A DNA stretch of 64,000 nt from Taeniopygia guttata. Its lineage: Eukaryota; Chordata; Aves; Passeriformes; Estrildidae. The notes beneath the pieces were generated by a model. That model made no database searches. It was not told where the DNA came from and saw only the letters and a list, made by a program, of their open reading frames with translations. Of this stretch, positions 1 to 9,736 are shown one piece after another (positions within the stretch are counted from its first letter, which is position 1; the number at the start of each line of letters is the position of its first letter). The translations under genes were made by a program, and so were the position numbers. The DNA lies in contig NC_133026.1 of NCBI RefSeq assembly GCF_048771995.1, forward strand, positions 60,947,001 through 61,011,000, given 5' to 3'.

Positions 1-240
1 CTTGGCCCCTGGCATGGACAGGCCATGGCTGCCCCTCAGGATCCCCTGCAGCCCTTGGTTGGCCTCCAGGAGTCAAGAAGAAGAACGGGTAATGAGCCTT
101 CCTTAACTCACCTGCTTGAAGCAACCATTGTGGAAAATGGAAGCTCGCATGCCTGTCTGGAAACTGTCCCTCCCCACAGTGGTGAAATAAATCCAACAAG
201 CCTTTTAAGTGCTACTAGGAGATTTGAATAAGGGAGTGTT
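1..240 (+). repeat. Intron-5 block shared by copies A and B (A side)
   Basis: This block aligns at roughly 90% identity by eye with 7762-7990 in intron 5 of copy B, including an internal AATAAA near 186. Sequence just to its right (about 240-330) is only loosely similar, and 330-1095 has no counterpart in copy B. I do not recognise it as a named repeat. It may be ordinary duplicated intron, an old mobile-element remnant, or a leftover alternative 3' end. Confidence 0.6.
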
Positions 241-1225
241 ACTGTTCACCCCATAATCTGTACAAGAGCACTTAAGAAACCTCTGGACTGGCTTGCTTCC
301 TGACACCCTGTCCTCCATGAACAATTGGAAATGCAAGATGTAAGCTGAAACCTTAAGCTAGTTATTTTACATGCTGTTCAGTAACAAAGAGAAAGAGTTA
401 CTTTGTCATCCCAGGAACATTTCCAACATCCTGTGAAATCATTTTTGTAACTCTTGCAATTCTTATGACTTGCTGGACGATTTTCTATTGCTGTGTGGCT
501 TTCCTTTCCTTTTGCTTATTGATCCTTTTCATGTGTCATTTTGTCTGCAAAATAATTTCTGCCATATTCTCTCTGGGCATTATTCTAAGGGGCACTGCTT
601 TAATAAGAAAAAGCTAGTTATGTGACAATCTCATTAAGGGAAAGGAGAAAGCAATGAAACTGAGAAGAAGGAAACTAATGATGTAAACAATAATAGCTGA
701 TGCTCCATGTGGAAATGGAATAAGATAGCAGAAAATGAAAATTAGAATTAAATCTCTCCGCTTACTACTATCCTTACGACTTTTAAGAATTCAAAATAAT
801 ACTCTTTCTTGGTAGCTTTAGTATCTACATTTTAAAATATTTTAAGTCTTTGTTATAGTGATTGGAACCACAAAGATTAACAATAAATACATTGAAATGA
901 TTTATTAATTTATTGTGAAGAACAATGTCCCTGCTTATTACTAGCTCATATTAATACTTGTCACTAGATCTTAAGTTAACAAAAAAGGTGGGGACATGTG
1001 TTTACCTTAAACGAATCTTCAAAAACATTTTTACATTAGTAATTAAAAAGGAAATCACAAGATATTTGTTATTTACAAAGGAGAGTGTGGTGTCTGTGTT
1101 CTGTGGTGTGTGATCAGTTTTCCTTGGTAAAATCCTAAAAGGCCTAAAGTAACTTGCTGCCTGCTCTGTAGTTTGAGACTGGCAGAGAAGCTCAGCACTC
1201 ACTGTTGACATCTCTTCATTTCTAG
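241..1225 (+). other. Remainder of copy A intron 5
   Basis: AT-rich non-coding sequence. About 330-1095 is present only in copy A (an insertion here or a deletion in B). From about 1099 to the exon the sequence is nearly identical to 8300-8426. I see no gene in it. Confidence 0.6.
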
Positions 1226-1393
1226 AATGAGACCAGGCCTGTGCAGATGATGTTCAAGGAGGCAAATTTTAACATGACCTACATTGGAGACTTTCAGACC
1301 AAAATCCTTGAGCTCCCATATGTGGGTAATGAACTGAGCATGATCATCCTGCTCCCTGATGCAATCCAGGATGGATCCACAGGCTTGGAAAGA
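1226..1393 (+). CDS. SERPINB6: Copy A serpin, coding exon 6
   Basis: 56 codons, phase 0 at both ends, acceptor ttctag and donor gtaagt. It encodes [11 protein letters not shown] ... [18 protein letters not shown], the conserved central serpin segment. Same length (168 bp) as exon 6 in the other two serpins here. It differs from copy B at two codons only (Thr/Ile and Ile/Phe), both amino-acid changing. Confidence 0.9.
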
Positions 1394-2712
1394 GTAAGTT
1401 GTTGAGCTGAGTGCAAAGACAGCCTGAATCCTTCCAGGGAAGAAAGTGTGAATAGCACAGAGACGTGCAGTTCAGTTCCAGAGCAATTGTGTGGCTGGTG
1501 CTCAAGGCCAGCAGAAATGTCCCTCTGCTCCCTGTCCCCAAAGTGACAGCCCCTGCTATGTCAGTGCTGCTCAGGCTGTGTGCTGCTCCCTTAGGCAGAG
1601 GCTCTGGAAGATGAGCTGGCCCTGCTCAGGAGCAGAGGTCAGCTGTGGTTGTGGTGAAGGCAAAGTATGGTGATGATGGAATGTGGAGAGGGGGATTTTG
1701 GGTGGGCTCTTTGGAAGTCCTGTGGCTTGTCCTGTAGGTCTTCTGTGCTGAGCAGCTGGCAGGTGGTGTGTGGCACACTGCCTGGAAAGAGGCTCTCGGG
1801 AAAGGGCAGGATACTAGTTTGGGCTCTTTGGCACTCTGGACAAGGAGTTTATGAATAATGTTTTCTAAGACTGACTGCAAAGGGCTTTTGTGAACACACT
1901 GTTTTCATGATGCTGCTGACTGACCTGAAGGTTCAACCTTTGGTGAAGAGATAGAACTGGGTGTGGTTTCTTTGTGTCCTTGTTAGCTGTTCTTCCATGC
2001 CTTTCTGTCCCATAAGTAAAAATTCTAAAAAACCCTGAACTGTTTAAAATGTTCTGTAGAAGTAAACATTACATGGAGGGGTTTGATCCCTATTATAACA
2101 GCCAGAACAAACATTTGGTAATAATCTTCATGGGGGCAGTATTCTCTAGTCATAGGTATAACTTACAGTTCCAACTTGAGACACTAGCGGGGTTTAAAAA
2201 GATGCATCCTATGCACTATGTAAACAAAACCCATAATTTCTTTTGCTTGTGTAACACTTACTCAGTTCCCATTGTAATTAAGTAAATTTGGAATTTTTCT
2301 TCAGCTGGAAAGAGAACTTACATATGAGAAACTAATAGATTGGATCAATCCTGAAATGATGGACTCTACGAAAGTGAGGGTGTCTTTACCCAGATTTAAA
2401 CTGGAAGAAGATTATGATCTGAAACCTATTTTAAGCAGCATGGGAATGACTGATGCATTTGAGTTGGGCAAGGCAGACTTTTCAGGAATCTCACCTGGCG
2501 ATAACCAGCTGGTGCTGTCTGAAGTGGTTCACAAAGCCTTTGTGGAAGTCAATGAAGAAGGCACTGAAGCAGCTGCTGCCACAGCTGCAGTGATGATGAT
2601 GCGCTGTGCATTGATAGTTCCAGAATTCTGTGCTGATCATCCCTTCCTCTTCTTCATCCGGCACAACAAAACTTCCAGCATTTTGTTCTGTGGCAGATTT
2701 TGCTGTCCCTAA
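1226..2712 (+). CDS. SERPINB6: Serpin B6-like, copy A (3' part: last two coding exons)
   Basis: Clade B (ov-)serpin, predicted intracellular inhibitor of trypsin-like serine proteases. Only two coding exons are in the window, 1226-1393 and 2305-2712; the preceding exons lie left of base 1, so the gene is cut by the window edge and not itself truncated. Both exons keep GT-AG signals and phase 0. The protein ends with the serpin C-terminal signature ([10 protein letters not shown] ... ILFCGRF). The reactive-centre loop (2560-2646) begins with the inhibitory hinge GTEAAAAT and carries Arg at P1 (codon 2602-2604) and Cys at P1', matching the MMMRCA of human SERPINB6 as I recall it. There is no signal peptide evidence, as expected for clade B. 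Next gene downstream is a close paralogue in the same orientation. A polyadenylation signal follows 37 bp after the stop. Family assignment is firm; one-to-one orthology with human SERPINB6 is inferred. Confidence 0.85.
1394..2304 (+). other. Copy A intron 6
   Basis: The first about 440 bp are nearly identical to the start of copy B intron 6 (8595-9030). The rest (about 1850-2300) is poorly alignable and longer than in copy B (911 bp against 672 bp in total). No gene seen. Confidence 0.7.
2305..2712 (+). CDS. SERPINB6: Copy A serpin, last coding exon (reactive-centre loop)
   Basis: 135 codons plus TAA. It starts [10 protein letters not shown] after a good polypyrimidine acceptor (ttttcttcag). 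It carries the [10 protein letters not shown] motif, the hinge (GTEAAAAT), the P1 Arg-Cys bond and the closing RF-CCP end. Compared with copy B there are 17 differing residues; 7 of them fall in the 17 residues after the hinge. Confidence 0.9.
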   Translation: MERELTYEKLIDWINPEMMDSTKVRVSLPRFKLEEDYDLKPILSSMGMTDAFELGKADFSGISPGDNQLVLSEVVHKAFVEVNEEGTEAAAATAAVMMMRCALIVPEFCADHPFLFFIRHNKTSSILFCGRFCCP

Positions 2713-2748
2713 GGAGGAGATGTCATGGCAGCACATGTATTATCAAAC

Positions 2749-2754
2749 AATAAA
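2749..2754 (+). terminator. Polyadenylation signal of copy A
   Basis: AATAAA 37 bp after the stop codon. The same hexamer is in the same context after copy B, so the whole short 3' UTR is duplicated. Confidence 0.75.
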
Positions 2755-2774
2755 TTTACATTTCCCTAGAACAA

Positions 2775-3640
2775 GGTGATTCCTTCTGCACTAATTGTCT
2801 CTTTCAGCTGTTCCTGCTCCCTCTTCCGTGATATTGGTTCTTAGGCTTGGCCGGAATAACAGAGGTGCTTAGACAAACAGAGCACCTGCCATGTCCAGCC
2901 CTCCCTGTGCCTGTGTGCAGAGGTCTCCAGGTTCTTGCTGACACAAGAGCCATCCCATTTTCTGTGTGAGCACTTCTTCTGTGCTTGACTTCACTTTTGG
3001 TGTCCATCAGGCAGAGTCAGGCAGTGAGAGCCCATTGGAAGGAAGTAGTTACTTTAGCTTGTGACAAGGCTGGAGCACATGTGTAGCTTCCTTCCTCTCT
3101 TATCTTCCAGACTCATCCATTTAGTGCCTTGATACATTGCCTGGAGCTGAAAGGAGTTTTAGGCAGCCTGTTCTAGGTATTACTCAACATTTTGTGTAGA
3201 TGTGGGGTTTTGGCTAACAACTGGACCAGCACTTGGGCAAGAACGGGAATGAAAGTATACTTTTGTTCCACATGTCACTAAGAGGTATTTGTGGGACGAG
3301 TACCTTTGTTTCATCATCCCAGGACAGCTGGGTTTATTCCCTGTCACCTCAATCTGGCCCTTTAACAAAGAATGTACCACACACGGCCACATGGTGCCTA
3401 TGCAATATTTGAAGGAGCACTTCTTAACTTCAGTTATTTTCTCTTGCTACTGTTATATGCTTATCCTACTGATATTTACTTAGATACCACAGTTTACCTG
3501 TAGCACACCAAAGTCAGAGGTGCAGCAGCTTTCCTTACATTGGGCAGTGTTTTGTGGGTCCTGTTCCTGGAATAATAAAAGAAGTGTAAGCCCTGCATGC
3601 GTCTCTTTCTCCTTTTTCAATGCTAAATGGCACATATACG
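2775..3640. other. Spacer between copies A and B
   Basis: Non-coding. Up to about 3250 it aligns closely with the sequence 3' of copy B (9737-10215), then similarity fades. It marks the right-hand part of the tandem duplication unit. No gene or clear mobile element seen. Confidence 0.6.
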
Positions 3641-3990
3641 TGTCAGGCTGTGGCAGAGGGAGAAGCGTTCTGGTGGAGCCCAGCGGGGTTGGTGCCGCCG
3701 GCCGGGCAGGGACGCGGCCGAGCGGCCTCGGCTGCTCCGGGGCTGCGGGCTGGGGGCTTTCCCCGCCCGCGGGGCATCCCACGGGAGCGGGCGGTATCGG
3801 CGTGGAACGCCGGGATGGTTCCTCGTCCCACGCAATCGCAGCGCTCCTCGGGCAGCGGGGGTGCGGCTGTAAAGGGGTTTGGGTGCGGGGCTCGCACGGA
3901 TGCTGGAGGGAAAGGAAAGTGAAGGCACCGCTGGGGTGTTGCTTTAGATGCTGGCTCGGGAGGTGCCGGTGTTTCCTTCGGCTCAGAGCT
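3640..3990 (+). promoter_or_regulatory. GC-rich putative promoter of copy B
   Basis: A CpG-rich island about 1 kb before the first coding exon. It aligns with the SERPINB1 island at 11390-11660: a shared stretch reads like GCGGCCGAGCGGCC in B and GGCGGCCAAGCGGCC in SERPINB1, and further matching blocks continue to about 4130. The position aligned with the SERPINB1 donor at 11401 does not read GT here, so the first exon of copy B may lie elsewhere. A TGATAAAAG motif occurs twice near 3990-4013 (GATA-type sites). Promoter role is inferred from paralogy and composition. Confidence 0.5.
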
Positions 3991-4520
3991 TGATAAAAGC
4001 TCTGATAAAAGACCTTTGCAGAGCTGCCGTGCCGACGTGTGACTGACGGAGGGAGCTGACACTGATATTTGGAATTTCTGTGGGAGGGCAGCGCAGGAAA
4101 TCGTAAATTCTGCTGCAAAATCCTCCCCGTGTTTGAGTCTAAAAGGAAGCAGCGAATCTTCCAGTTCAGCTTTAAGAAGTAGTGTGGGGAAAGCTGCAGT
4201 GTGAGTGAAATGTGTAGGGCATGCAGTGTCTGTGAGTCTGGAGAACTTTAATGTGGATATGCCAGCACAAAGCCTTCCAATCTGTCGATATATTGCAACG
4301 CATATTTTTTTAAAATATACTGGCATTAACTTGGAGTGAGGAGTAAGGTTGGGATAGATGATTAATGTGGGGAAGAAATACCCTATTACAATGTGACTAA
4401 TTTTTGTGTGGTTTGGTTGGGGTTTTTTATTTATTTGGGGAATTTTTGTTGCCTTTTTTTTTTCAGTGTGGTTGTGGGTGTTTTTTTCGGACTTTTTTTT
4501 TGCGGTTAGAGTATATTGCA

Positions 4521-4663
4521 GTGATGGTGATATTTCGCTAGTTCTCTTGCTTTTAGACAAAGTCATTCTGCTGGCTTCTCCCAGCCTGACTGGCAGGTTT
4601 AAAACCCAGCGTGCACATGCAGAAGCAAGCTGCAGGTCTTGAAGTTCTGCAGACTTCCAGAAG
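4521..4663 (+). other. Possible untranslated exon 1 of copy B
   Basis: A good donor (CAGAAG followed by gtaaga, boundary 4663/4664) lies 371 bp before the acceptor of the first coding exon, in the place expected for the untranslated first exon of clade B serpins. The left end cannot be fixed. The aligned sequence in SERPINB1 is intronic, so this call is weak. Confidence 0.3.
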
Positions 4664-5044
4664 GTAAGAGTTGGCAATTCTGCTGTTCTGATGTCTAACT
4701 TTGGTCCAATAAAGGAGGATTCTTTTTTGTGTGAAGTCAAGAGAAACTTCTTTCAGGAAGTCCTGAACACTATGCTGTTGTGCCTGATCACTTCAAAAGA
4801 TGTCACACTGTGTAGGTATGGGAGTGAAATCCAGTAGCAGACTCTAAATGGGTAAAATTACTCAAATGTGTAGTATGGGATCTCAGGTGCTTGAGGCACC
4901 AAATCATCCTCCAGTGAGCTGATAATTTCCCAGCCTTTGCTGCCTAGTTTATTCTGGGAAGTTTAAAAGAAAGAAACTGCTGATTTGTATTCAAATAAAT
5001 TTGATCCATTCTCATTCTGTGTTTTATGTCCCAGGCTGGGGAGT

Positions 5045-5215
5045 ATGGAAAGCCTCTGTGCAGCAAACAGCTCTTTTGCTGTGGACCTCTTAAGAAAGCT
5101 GTGTTGTGAGAAGAAAAGTGGGCAGAATGTGTTCTTTTCACCATTTAGTATTTCTTCTGCTTTGGCTATGGTTTTGCTGGGTTCCAGAGGTAGCACTGAA
5201 GCCCAAATAAGCAAG
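5045..5215 (+). CDS. Copy B serpin, first coding exon
   Basis: 57 codons, phase 0 end, donor gtaggt. The acceptor (tgtcccag) puts the exon start at 5035, ten bases before the ATG. Start chosen because MESL-ANS-FA-DLL matches the clade B N-terminus and the upstream reading is intronic. One residue longer than SERPINB1 here (CCEKKSGQN against SEANPTGN). Confidence 0.85.
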
Positions 5216-8200
5216 GTAGGTCAAAATGAACTTGGTGGATTGCATTTGATGGGATCATATGAGGAGCAGATGTGTCTTTCAGAGTGTGAAATGCACTTGT
5301 GCTAAACTGTGATTTAGCAAAGTGTGATTTAAACTGTGAGAGAGCAGAGCTCTTCCTCTGGGGTGTGTGTGTAAACAGAACCTGTTTTCTTTGGGTTTTT
5401 TTTTTTGGGTTTTTTTTTTTGTGTGTGAGCTTTGTTCAGTATGAAATGAAGAGGTTTCTGGATTTAGTTTGTGCAGGTTTTTTGGTGGTTTTTGAGACTG
5501 ATCTTCTGTTTTATGTAATTAGGATGTTCTGGAGTTTCTTTTAATTATCAATAGGTGGCTACATCAATTATTTTCTTTTCCTTCCTTGCTTGGGCTTAAA
5601 ATCATATGATACATGTTCTAAAAATGAATTCAGGCACATAAAACTGTATTTAAAATCCCAGTGCATATATTTCACACTGGTGACTGCAACTTGACTTATT
5701 CCTTTTTATAAATTTGCTCAGGTAGCAAATATCTCTTGGCTCATGTTCTCTGTAGGAAGTGACTGTATTGAGTGTCATTTTGGGTTGGATGTTTGCTTCC
5801 TTTGCAAAGTTGGGGAGGAGTATAAACTCAGATCTTGTTTTCATGTACTTTATAAAAATTTCTCCAAAACCTATGTTGTTGTCATAGTTGTAGCTACTCA
5901 AAATCCATCTGGACAAAGTCTGAACTACCAGCTCTAGGTGTCCCTGCTTGGGCAGGGCTTTGTAGCAGATTGTGCCCACAGGTCCCTTCCCACCAGAGCC
6001 ATTCTGAGATCCTGTAGTGCTTGGCTTGAAGGAAGGAAAATCAGGACTTGTTACTCTGCTGCTCCATAATCTATGACTTGTGCAACATCTTGCTGGTTAC
6101 ATCAGATGTGCTGGCATGATAAGCTCCAGATGTGGGAGGTGTGGTGACAAAATCTTGTGGCTTCGAGTCACAGTATTTAACTTAAATGTAATTTTAATAT
6201 AAAATCAATCAAGTCATAGCAAGTGTGTTTAGAGCAGTTATGGACACTGCTGTGGATGTTGTCTTTGTGCAGGTGCTTTCTCTGATCAATGCCCAGGATG
6301 CTCACAATGGGTATCAATCCCTTCTCTCTGAAATTAATGATCCCAACACCAAATATATCCTGAGAACTGCGAACCGGCTCTATGGAGAAAAGACCTTTGA
6401 GTTTCTTCCAGTAAGTAGCCATTAAATTTGTTGTGATTGTTAGGATAATGTGCTTGGTACCTCTGTCGTCTGGAGGTTAAGGCAGGCTTTGGGGTTTGCC
6501 TTCCAGATTTTCTGGGCTGAGAGCCAGGAGTGCAATTGATTTTGACAGAGCTCAATGTCTGATCATAGTGGAGAATCTCCTTTAAATAATTTCTGTTCTG
6601 AGTGGAAAAGTGATGCCAAGCAGAGTAAAACCCATCATTCTCTACCCTTGATGGTTCTGTGATCCATTTATATATTTGGTTGTGGGACAAATGGTTGATA
6701 CATCTCTTAGCAAAAGTTATATATAGAAATTTATAAAATCATGTCAGGTCCCAGAAGCAGAAAATAAAAAGAAGGAAAACACCACCGTCCATTATTGTCA
6801 ATGAAGTGTAGTAGTTTATAGTTGAGTGCATAAGTCATATCACTAATATCAATTGCTAGTTTAAAGAAGGGGTATAAATCCTAGTAGGAACATGTCAGTG
6901 AGAATTTAATGGCTGTATATGAAGCTGTGGCAGGGAAGCTGGCAGATTTCCTTGGAGAACGCAAGAATCATCTGTGTCTGAATGAGAGTAAATCTCTTGC
7001 TGAAAATCTGTTGTGGATGTCCCTGTTAGTCTTTTATAGAGTCCAGTCAGAAATCCTACCATGCTGGCCTGGAAGAGATGGACTTTCTGCATGCTTGGGA
7101 GGATTCCAGGAAGCAAATCAATGGCTGGGTAGAGGAAAGGACTGAAGGTGAGTGCTTTTCCAAGTGCCCAGTTGTGTTTAATGGCAGCCATTGTTCGGGT
7201 AAACAGCCAGTTCAGGATATAGGTTTGGAATTTAAACAGCTCAAATGCTGAGCTATTGCTGTGTCCGGTAGATATTTCTCTTTGCTATTGTGTATTAATT
7301 GCAGAGTTGATACTGTATTGGATAATAATTAGGTCCATGTCAACCTATAAAATAATGTGGTATTTTTGTTTGCATGATAAAAAAAATTCAGAACCTGTTG
7401 GCTGAGGGGATTCTGAATTCTCTGACCAGGCTTGTTTTGGTGAATGCCATCTATTTCAAAGGCAACTGGGAAAAGCCGTTCAGGAAAGAGAGTACCAGAG
7501 AATGGCAATTCCAAATTAATAAGGTATGATGTGATAAAACGCTGACGATTTTTGCTGAGATTCTCTGAACTTTAATTACAAGGACCTTTCATATAGCACA
7601 GAGACAGGTGTGAAAGTTCATTAATTTAAGTCTTCTTTAGTCAGAGCTTCCCTGCTGCATTTCTGCCCCAGAGCCAATCCAAAGGAAATGGAAAACAAAG
7701 TTCTTTGACAATCTGCTCTGCAGTCTTGATTTTAGAAGTAGGTCTGTGCTCTTGAGGAGGACTTGGCCCCCTGTCATGGGCCGGCCATGGCTGCCCCACA
7801 GGATCCCCTGCAGCCTTGGGTTGGCCTCCAGGAGTCAATAAGTGGTAAATGTGCCTTCCTTAACTCACCTGCTTGAAGCAACCATTGTGGAAAATGGAAG
7901 CTCGCATGCCTATCTGGAAACTGTCCCTTCCCACAGTGGTGAAATAAATCCAAGAACGTTTGAAAGTGCTGATACAACTTTTAGATAAGGGAATATTGAT
8001 GCTTGCCCCAAGACTAGCTCTGACAGCATTTCAGAGACTGCTGGATTGATTCAGTTCCTGACACCTTGGTCTCTACCTGTTGGAATGTGGAATACTGGCA
8101 GGAGTATCCAGAGGCACTGTTGCATTTTCTATTCCCTGCAGCTGTGCAAGCTTAGAAGCAGGTTTCAAGATGCAACACCAGCAGGATAAATGGCTGATGA

Positions 8201-9674
8201 GGCTATATAGGCTCCTTTTGAGTTGTTATGGACTATCATGCACTGTTTGTACCTCATGTTCAGACATGTACCTTTCCAAAAGGCAGTGGTAGGGCTGCAC
8301 TCTGTGGTGTGTGATCAGTTTTGCTTGGTAAAATCCTAAAAGGCCCAAAGTAACTTGCTGCCTGCTTTGTAGTTTGAGACTGGCAGAGAAGCTCAGCACT
8401 CACTGTTGACATCTCTTCATTTCTAGAATGAGACCAGGCCTGTGCAGATGATGTTCAAGGAGGCAAATTTTAACATGACCTACATTGGAGACTTTCAGAT
8501 CAAATTCCTTGAGCTCCCATATGTGGGTAATGAACTGAGCATGATCATCCTGCTCCCTGATGCAATCCAGGATGGATCCACAGGCTTGGAAAGAGTAAGT
8601 TGTTGAGCTGAATGCAAAGACAGCCTGAATCCTTCCAGGGAAGAAAGTGTGAATAGCACAGAGACGTGCAGTTCAGTTCCAGAGCAATTGTGTGGCTGGT
8701 GCTCAAGGCCAGCAGAAATGTCCCTCTGCTCCCTGTCCCCAAGGTGACAGCCCCTGGTATGTCAGTGCTGCTCAGGCTGTGTGCTGCTCCCTTAGGCAGA
8801 GGCTCTGGAAGATGAGCTGGCCCTGCTCAGGAGCAGAGGTCAGCTGTGGTTGTGGTGAAGGCAAAGTATGGTAATGATGGAATGTGGAGAGGGGGATTTT
8901 GGGTGGGCTCTTTGGAAGTCCTGTGGCTTGTCCTGTAAGTCTTCTGTGCTGAGCAGCTGCAAGGTGGTGTGTGGCTCACTGCCTGGAAAGAGGCTCACAG
9001 GAAAGGGCAGAATCTCTTTTGAGGTGAGGGTAGGATACAATTTGGGTTCTTTGGAACTCTTGACCTTGAGTTCCTTATTAAGCTTTTGTGTACCTTTTAT
9101 TCTCTCATTAAAAATTAACACCCCCACAGTGTTCATGCTTAATTCATGGAAAAAATAAGATGCATGTTATGTGCTATGTGAAGAAACACAGAGACGTCAC
9201 TTCTTTGGCTATGTAATGTTGACGCAATTGTAATGGTAATGAATTATATTTTGTGTTTTTCTTCAGCTGGAAAGAGAACTTACATATGAGAACTTGATGG
9301 ATTGGATCAGTCCTAAAATGATGAGGTCTAGAAAAGTGAGGGTGTCTTTACCCAGATTTAAACTGGAAGAAGATTATTATCTGAAACCTATTTTAAGCAG
9401 CATGGGAATGCCTGATGCATTTGAGTTGGGCAAGGCAGACTTTTCAGGAATCTCACCTGGCGATAACCAGCTGGTGCTGTCTGAAGTGGTTCACAAATCC
9501 TTTGTGGAAGTCAATGAAGAAGGCACTGAAGCAGCTGCTGCTACAGCTGTAGTGAAGATGGCTCTTTGTGCAAGTATAGTTCCGAAATTCATTGCTGATC
9601 ATCCCTTCCTCTTCTTCATCCGGCACAACAAAACTTCCAGCATTTTGTTCTGTGGCAGATTTTGCCGTCCGTGA
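5045..9674 (+). CDS. Serpin B6-like, copy B (six coding exons, one damaged splice site)
   Basis: Clade B serpin of 381 codons if spliced like its neighbours: exons 5045-5215, 6273-6410, 7030-7147, 7381-7523, 8427-8594, 9267-9674. Protein features: start [16 protein letters not shown], the [19 protein letters not shown] helix-B motif, a normal inhibitory hinge GTEAAAAT and the serpin C-terminal signature. P1 is Leu346 (codon 9564-9566) where copy A has Arg, so any target would be elastase- or chymotrypsin-like, not trypsin-like (inference). All splice sites follow GT-AG except the intron 4 acceptor, where 7379-7380 is AA. The exon frame needs exactly that boundary: it gives 143 bp, as in SERPINB1. 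If this is real, copy B may be a decaying gene or use an unusual junction; a sequence error is also possible. Human SERPINB6 has 376 residues. Confidence 0.75.
5216..6272 (+). other. Copy B intron 2
   Basis: Holds T-rich and G-rich runs near 5393-5430 and the CR1 remnant listed separately. No gene seen. Confidence 0.6.
5886..6020 (+). mobile_element. CR1 LINE 3'-end fragment
   Basis: The order of short phrases (CTACTCAAAATCCATCTGGA, GCTCTAGGTGTCCCTGCTTG, GGTCCCTTCC, then CATTCTGAGATCCTGTAG) matches the 3' end of avian CR1 elements ending in ATTCTRTG-like repeats. It lies in sense orientation in copy B intron 2. It is diverged, lacks any coding part and is a 5'-truncated fossil, as usual for CR1. 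Confidence 0.75.
6273..6410 (+). CDS. Copy B serpin, coding exon 3
   Basis: 46 codons in phase 0 ([20 protein letters not shown] ... [13 protein letters not shown]), covering the helix C-D region and the ANRLYGEK motif. Acceptor tttgtgcag, donor gtaagt; same length as exon 3 of SERPINB1. Confidence 0.88.
6411..7029 (+). other. Copy B intron 3
   Basis: AT-rich, non-coding; no repeat recognised. Confidence 0.5.
7030..7147 (+). CDS. Copy B serpin, coding exon 4
   Basis: 118 bp, ending in phase 1 at ACTGAAG before gtgagt. Encodes [19 protein letters not shown] ... [10 protein letters not shown]. Length and phase equal exon 4 of SERPINB1. The acceptor (ccctgttag) is weak but present. Confidence 0.85.
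7381..7523 (+). CDS. Copy B serpin, coding exon 5 (acceptor lost)
   Basis: Expected from 7381 because that keeps the frame ([20 protein letters not shown]) and gives 143 bp as in SERPINB1. The two bases before it are AA, not AG, in a run of eight A. The next AG (7390-7391) would start the exon at 7392, shift the frame and meet TGA at 7403-7405. Donor gtatga is intact. Confidence 0.6.
7524..8426 (+). other. Copy B intron 5
   Basis: Contains the shared block (7762-7990), a diverged middle, and about 125 bp before the exon that are nearly identical to copy A. About 550 bp shorter than the matching part of copy A. Confidence 0.6.
7762..7990 (+). repeat. Intron-5 block shared by copies A and B (B side)
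   Basis: Counterpart of 1-240, with AATAAA near 7943. It ends where the two introns stop aligning well. Identity is higher than in the neighbouring intron. Confidence 0.6.
8427..8594 (+). CDS. Copy B serpin, coding exon 6
   Basis: 56 codons, phase 0, ttctag acceptor and gtaagt donor. Near-identical to copy A exon 6, along with the intron sequence on both sides, which points to a recent exchange or duplication. Confidence 0.88.
8595..9266 (+). other. Copy B intron 6
   Basis: The first two thirds match copy A closely; from about 9030 similarity drops. No gene seen. Confidence 0.6.
9267..9674 (+). CDS. Copy B serpin, last coding exon (reactive-centre loop)
   Basis: 135 codons plus TGA. The hinge GTEAAAAT is intact but the loop after it reads [16 protein letters not shown], against [16 protein letters not shown] in copy A. 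Other changes (for example MMRSRKV for MMDSTKV) are fewer per residue. Ends CGRFCRP. Confidence 0.88.
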   Translation: MERELTYENLMDWISPKMMRSRKVRVSLPRFKLEEDYYLKPILSSMGMPDAFELGKADFSGISPGDNQLVLSEVVHKSFVEVNEEGTEAAAATAVVKMALCASIVPKFIADHPFLFFIRHNKTSSILFCGRFCRP

Positions 9675-9710
9675 AGAGGAGATGTCGTGGCAGCACATGT
9701 ATTATCAAAC

Positions 9711-9716
9711 AATAAA
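9711..9716 (+). terminator. Polyadenylation signal of copy B
   Basis: AATAAA 37 bp after the stop, in the same context as in copy A. Confidence 0.75.
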
Positions 9717-9736
9717 TTTACATTTCCCTAGAACAA

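Noticed and set aside
3480-4740. Long minus-strand open frames across the copy B promoter (up to 365 codons)
   Set aside because: They arise from CpG-rich and stop-poor composition, show low-complexity Pro/Ala/Arg content and no family motif, and lie antisense to a promoter.
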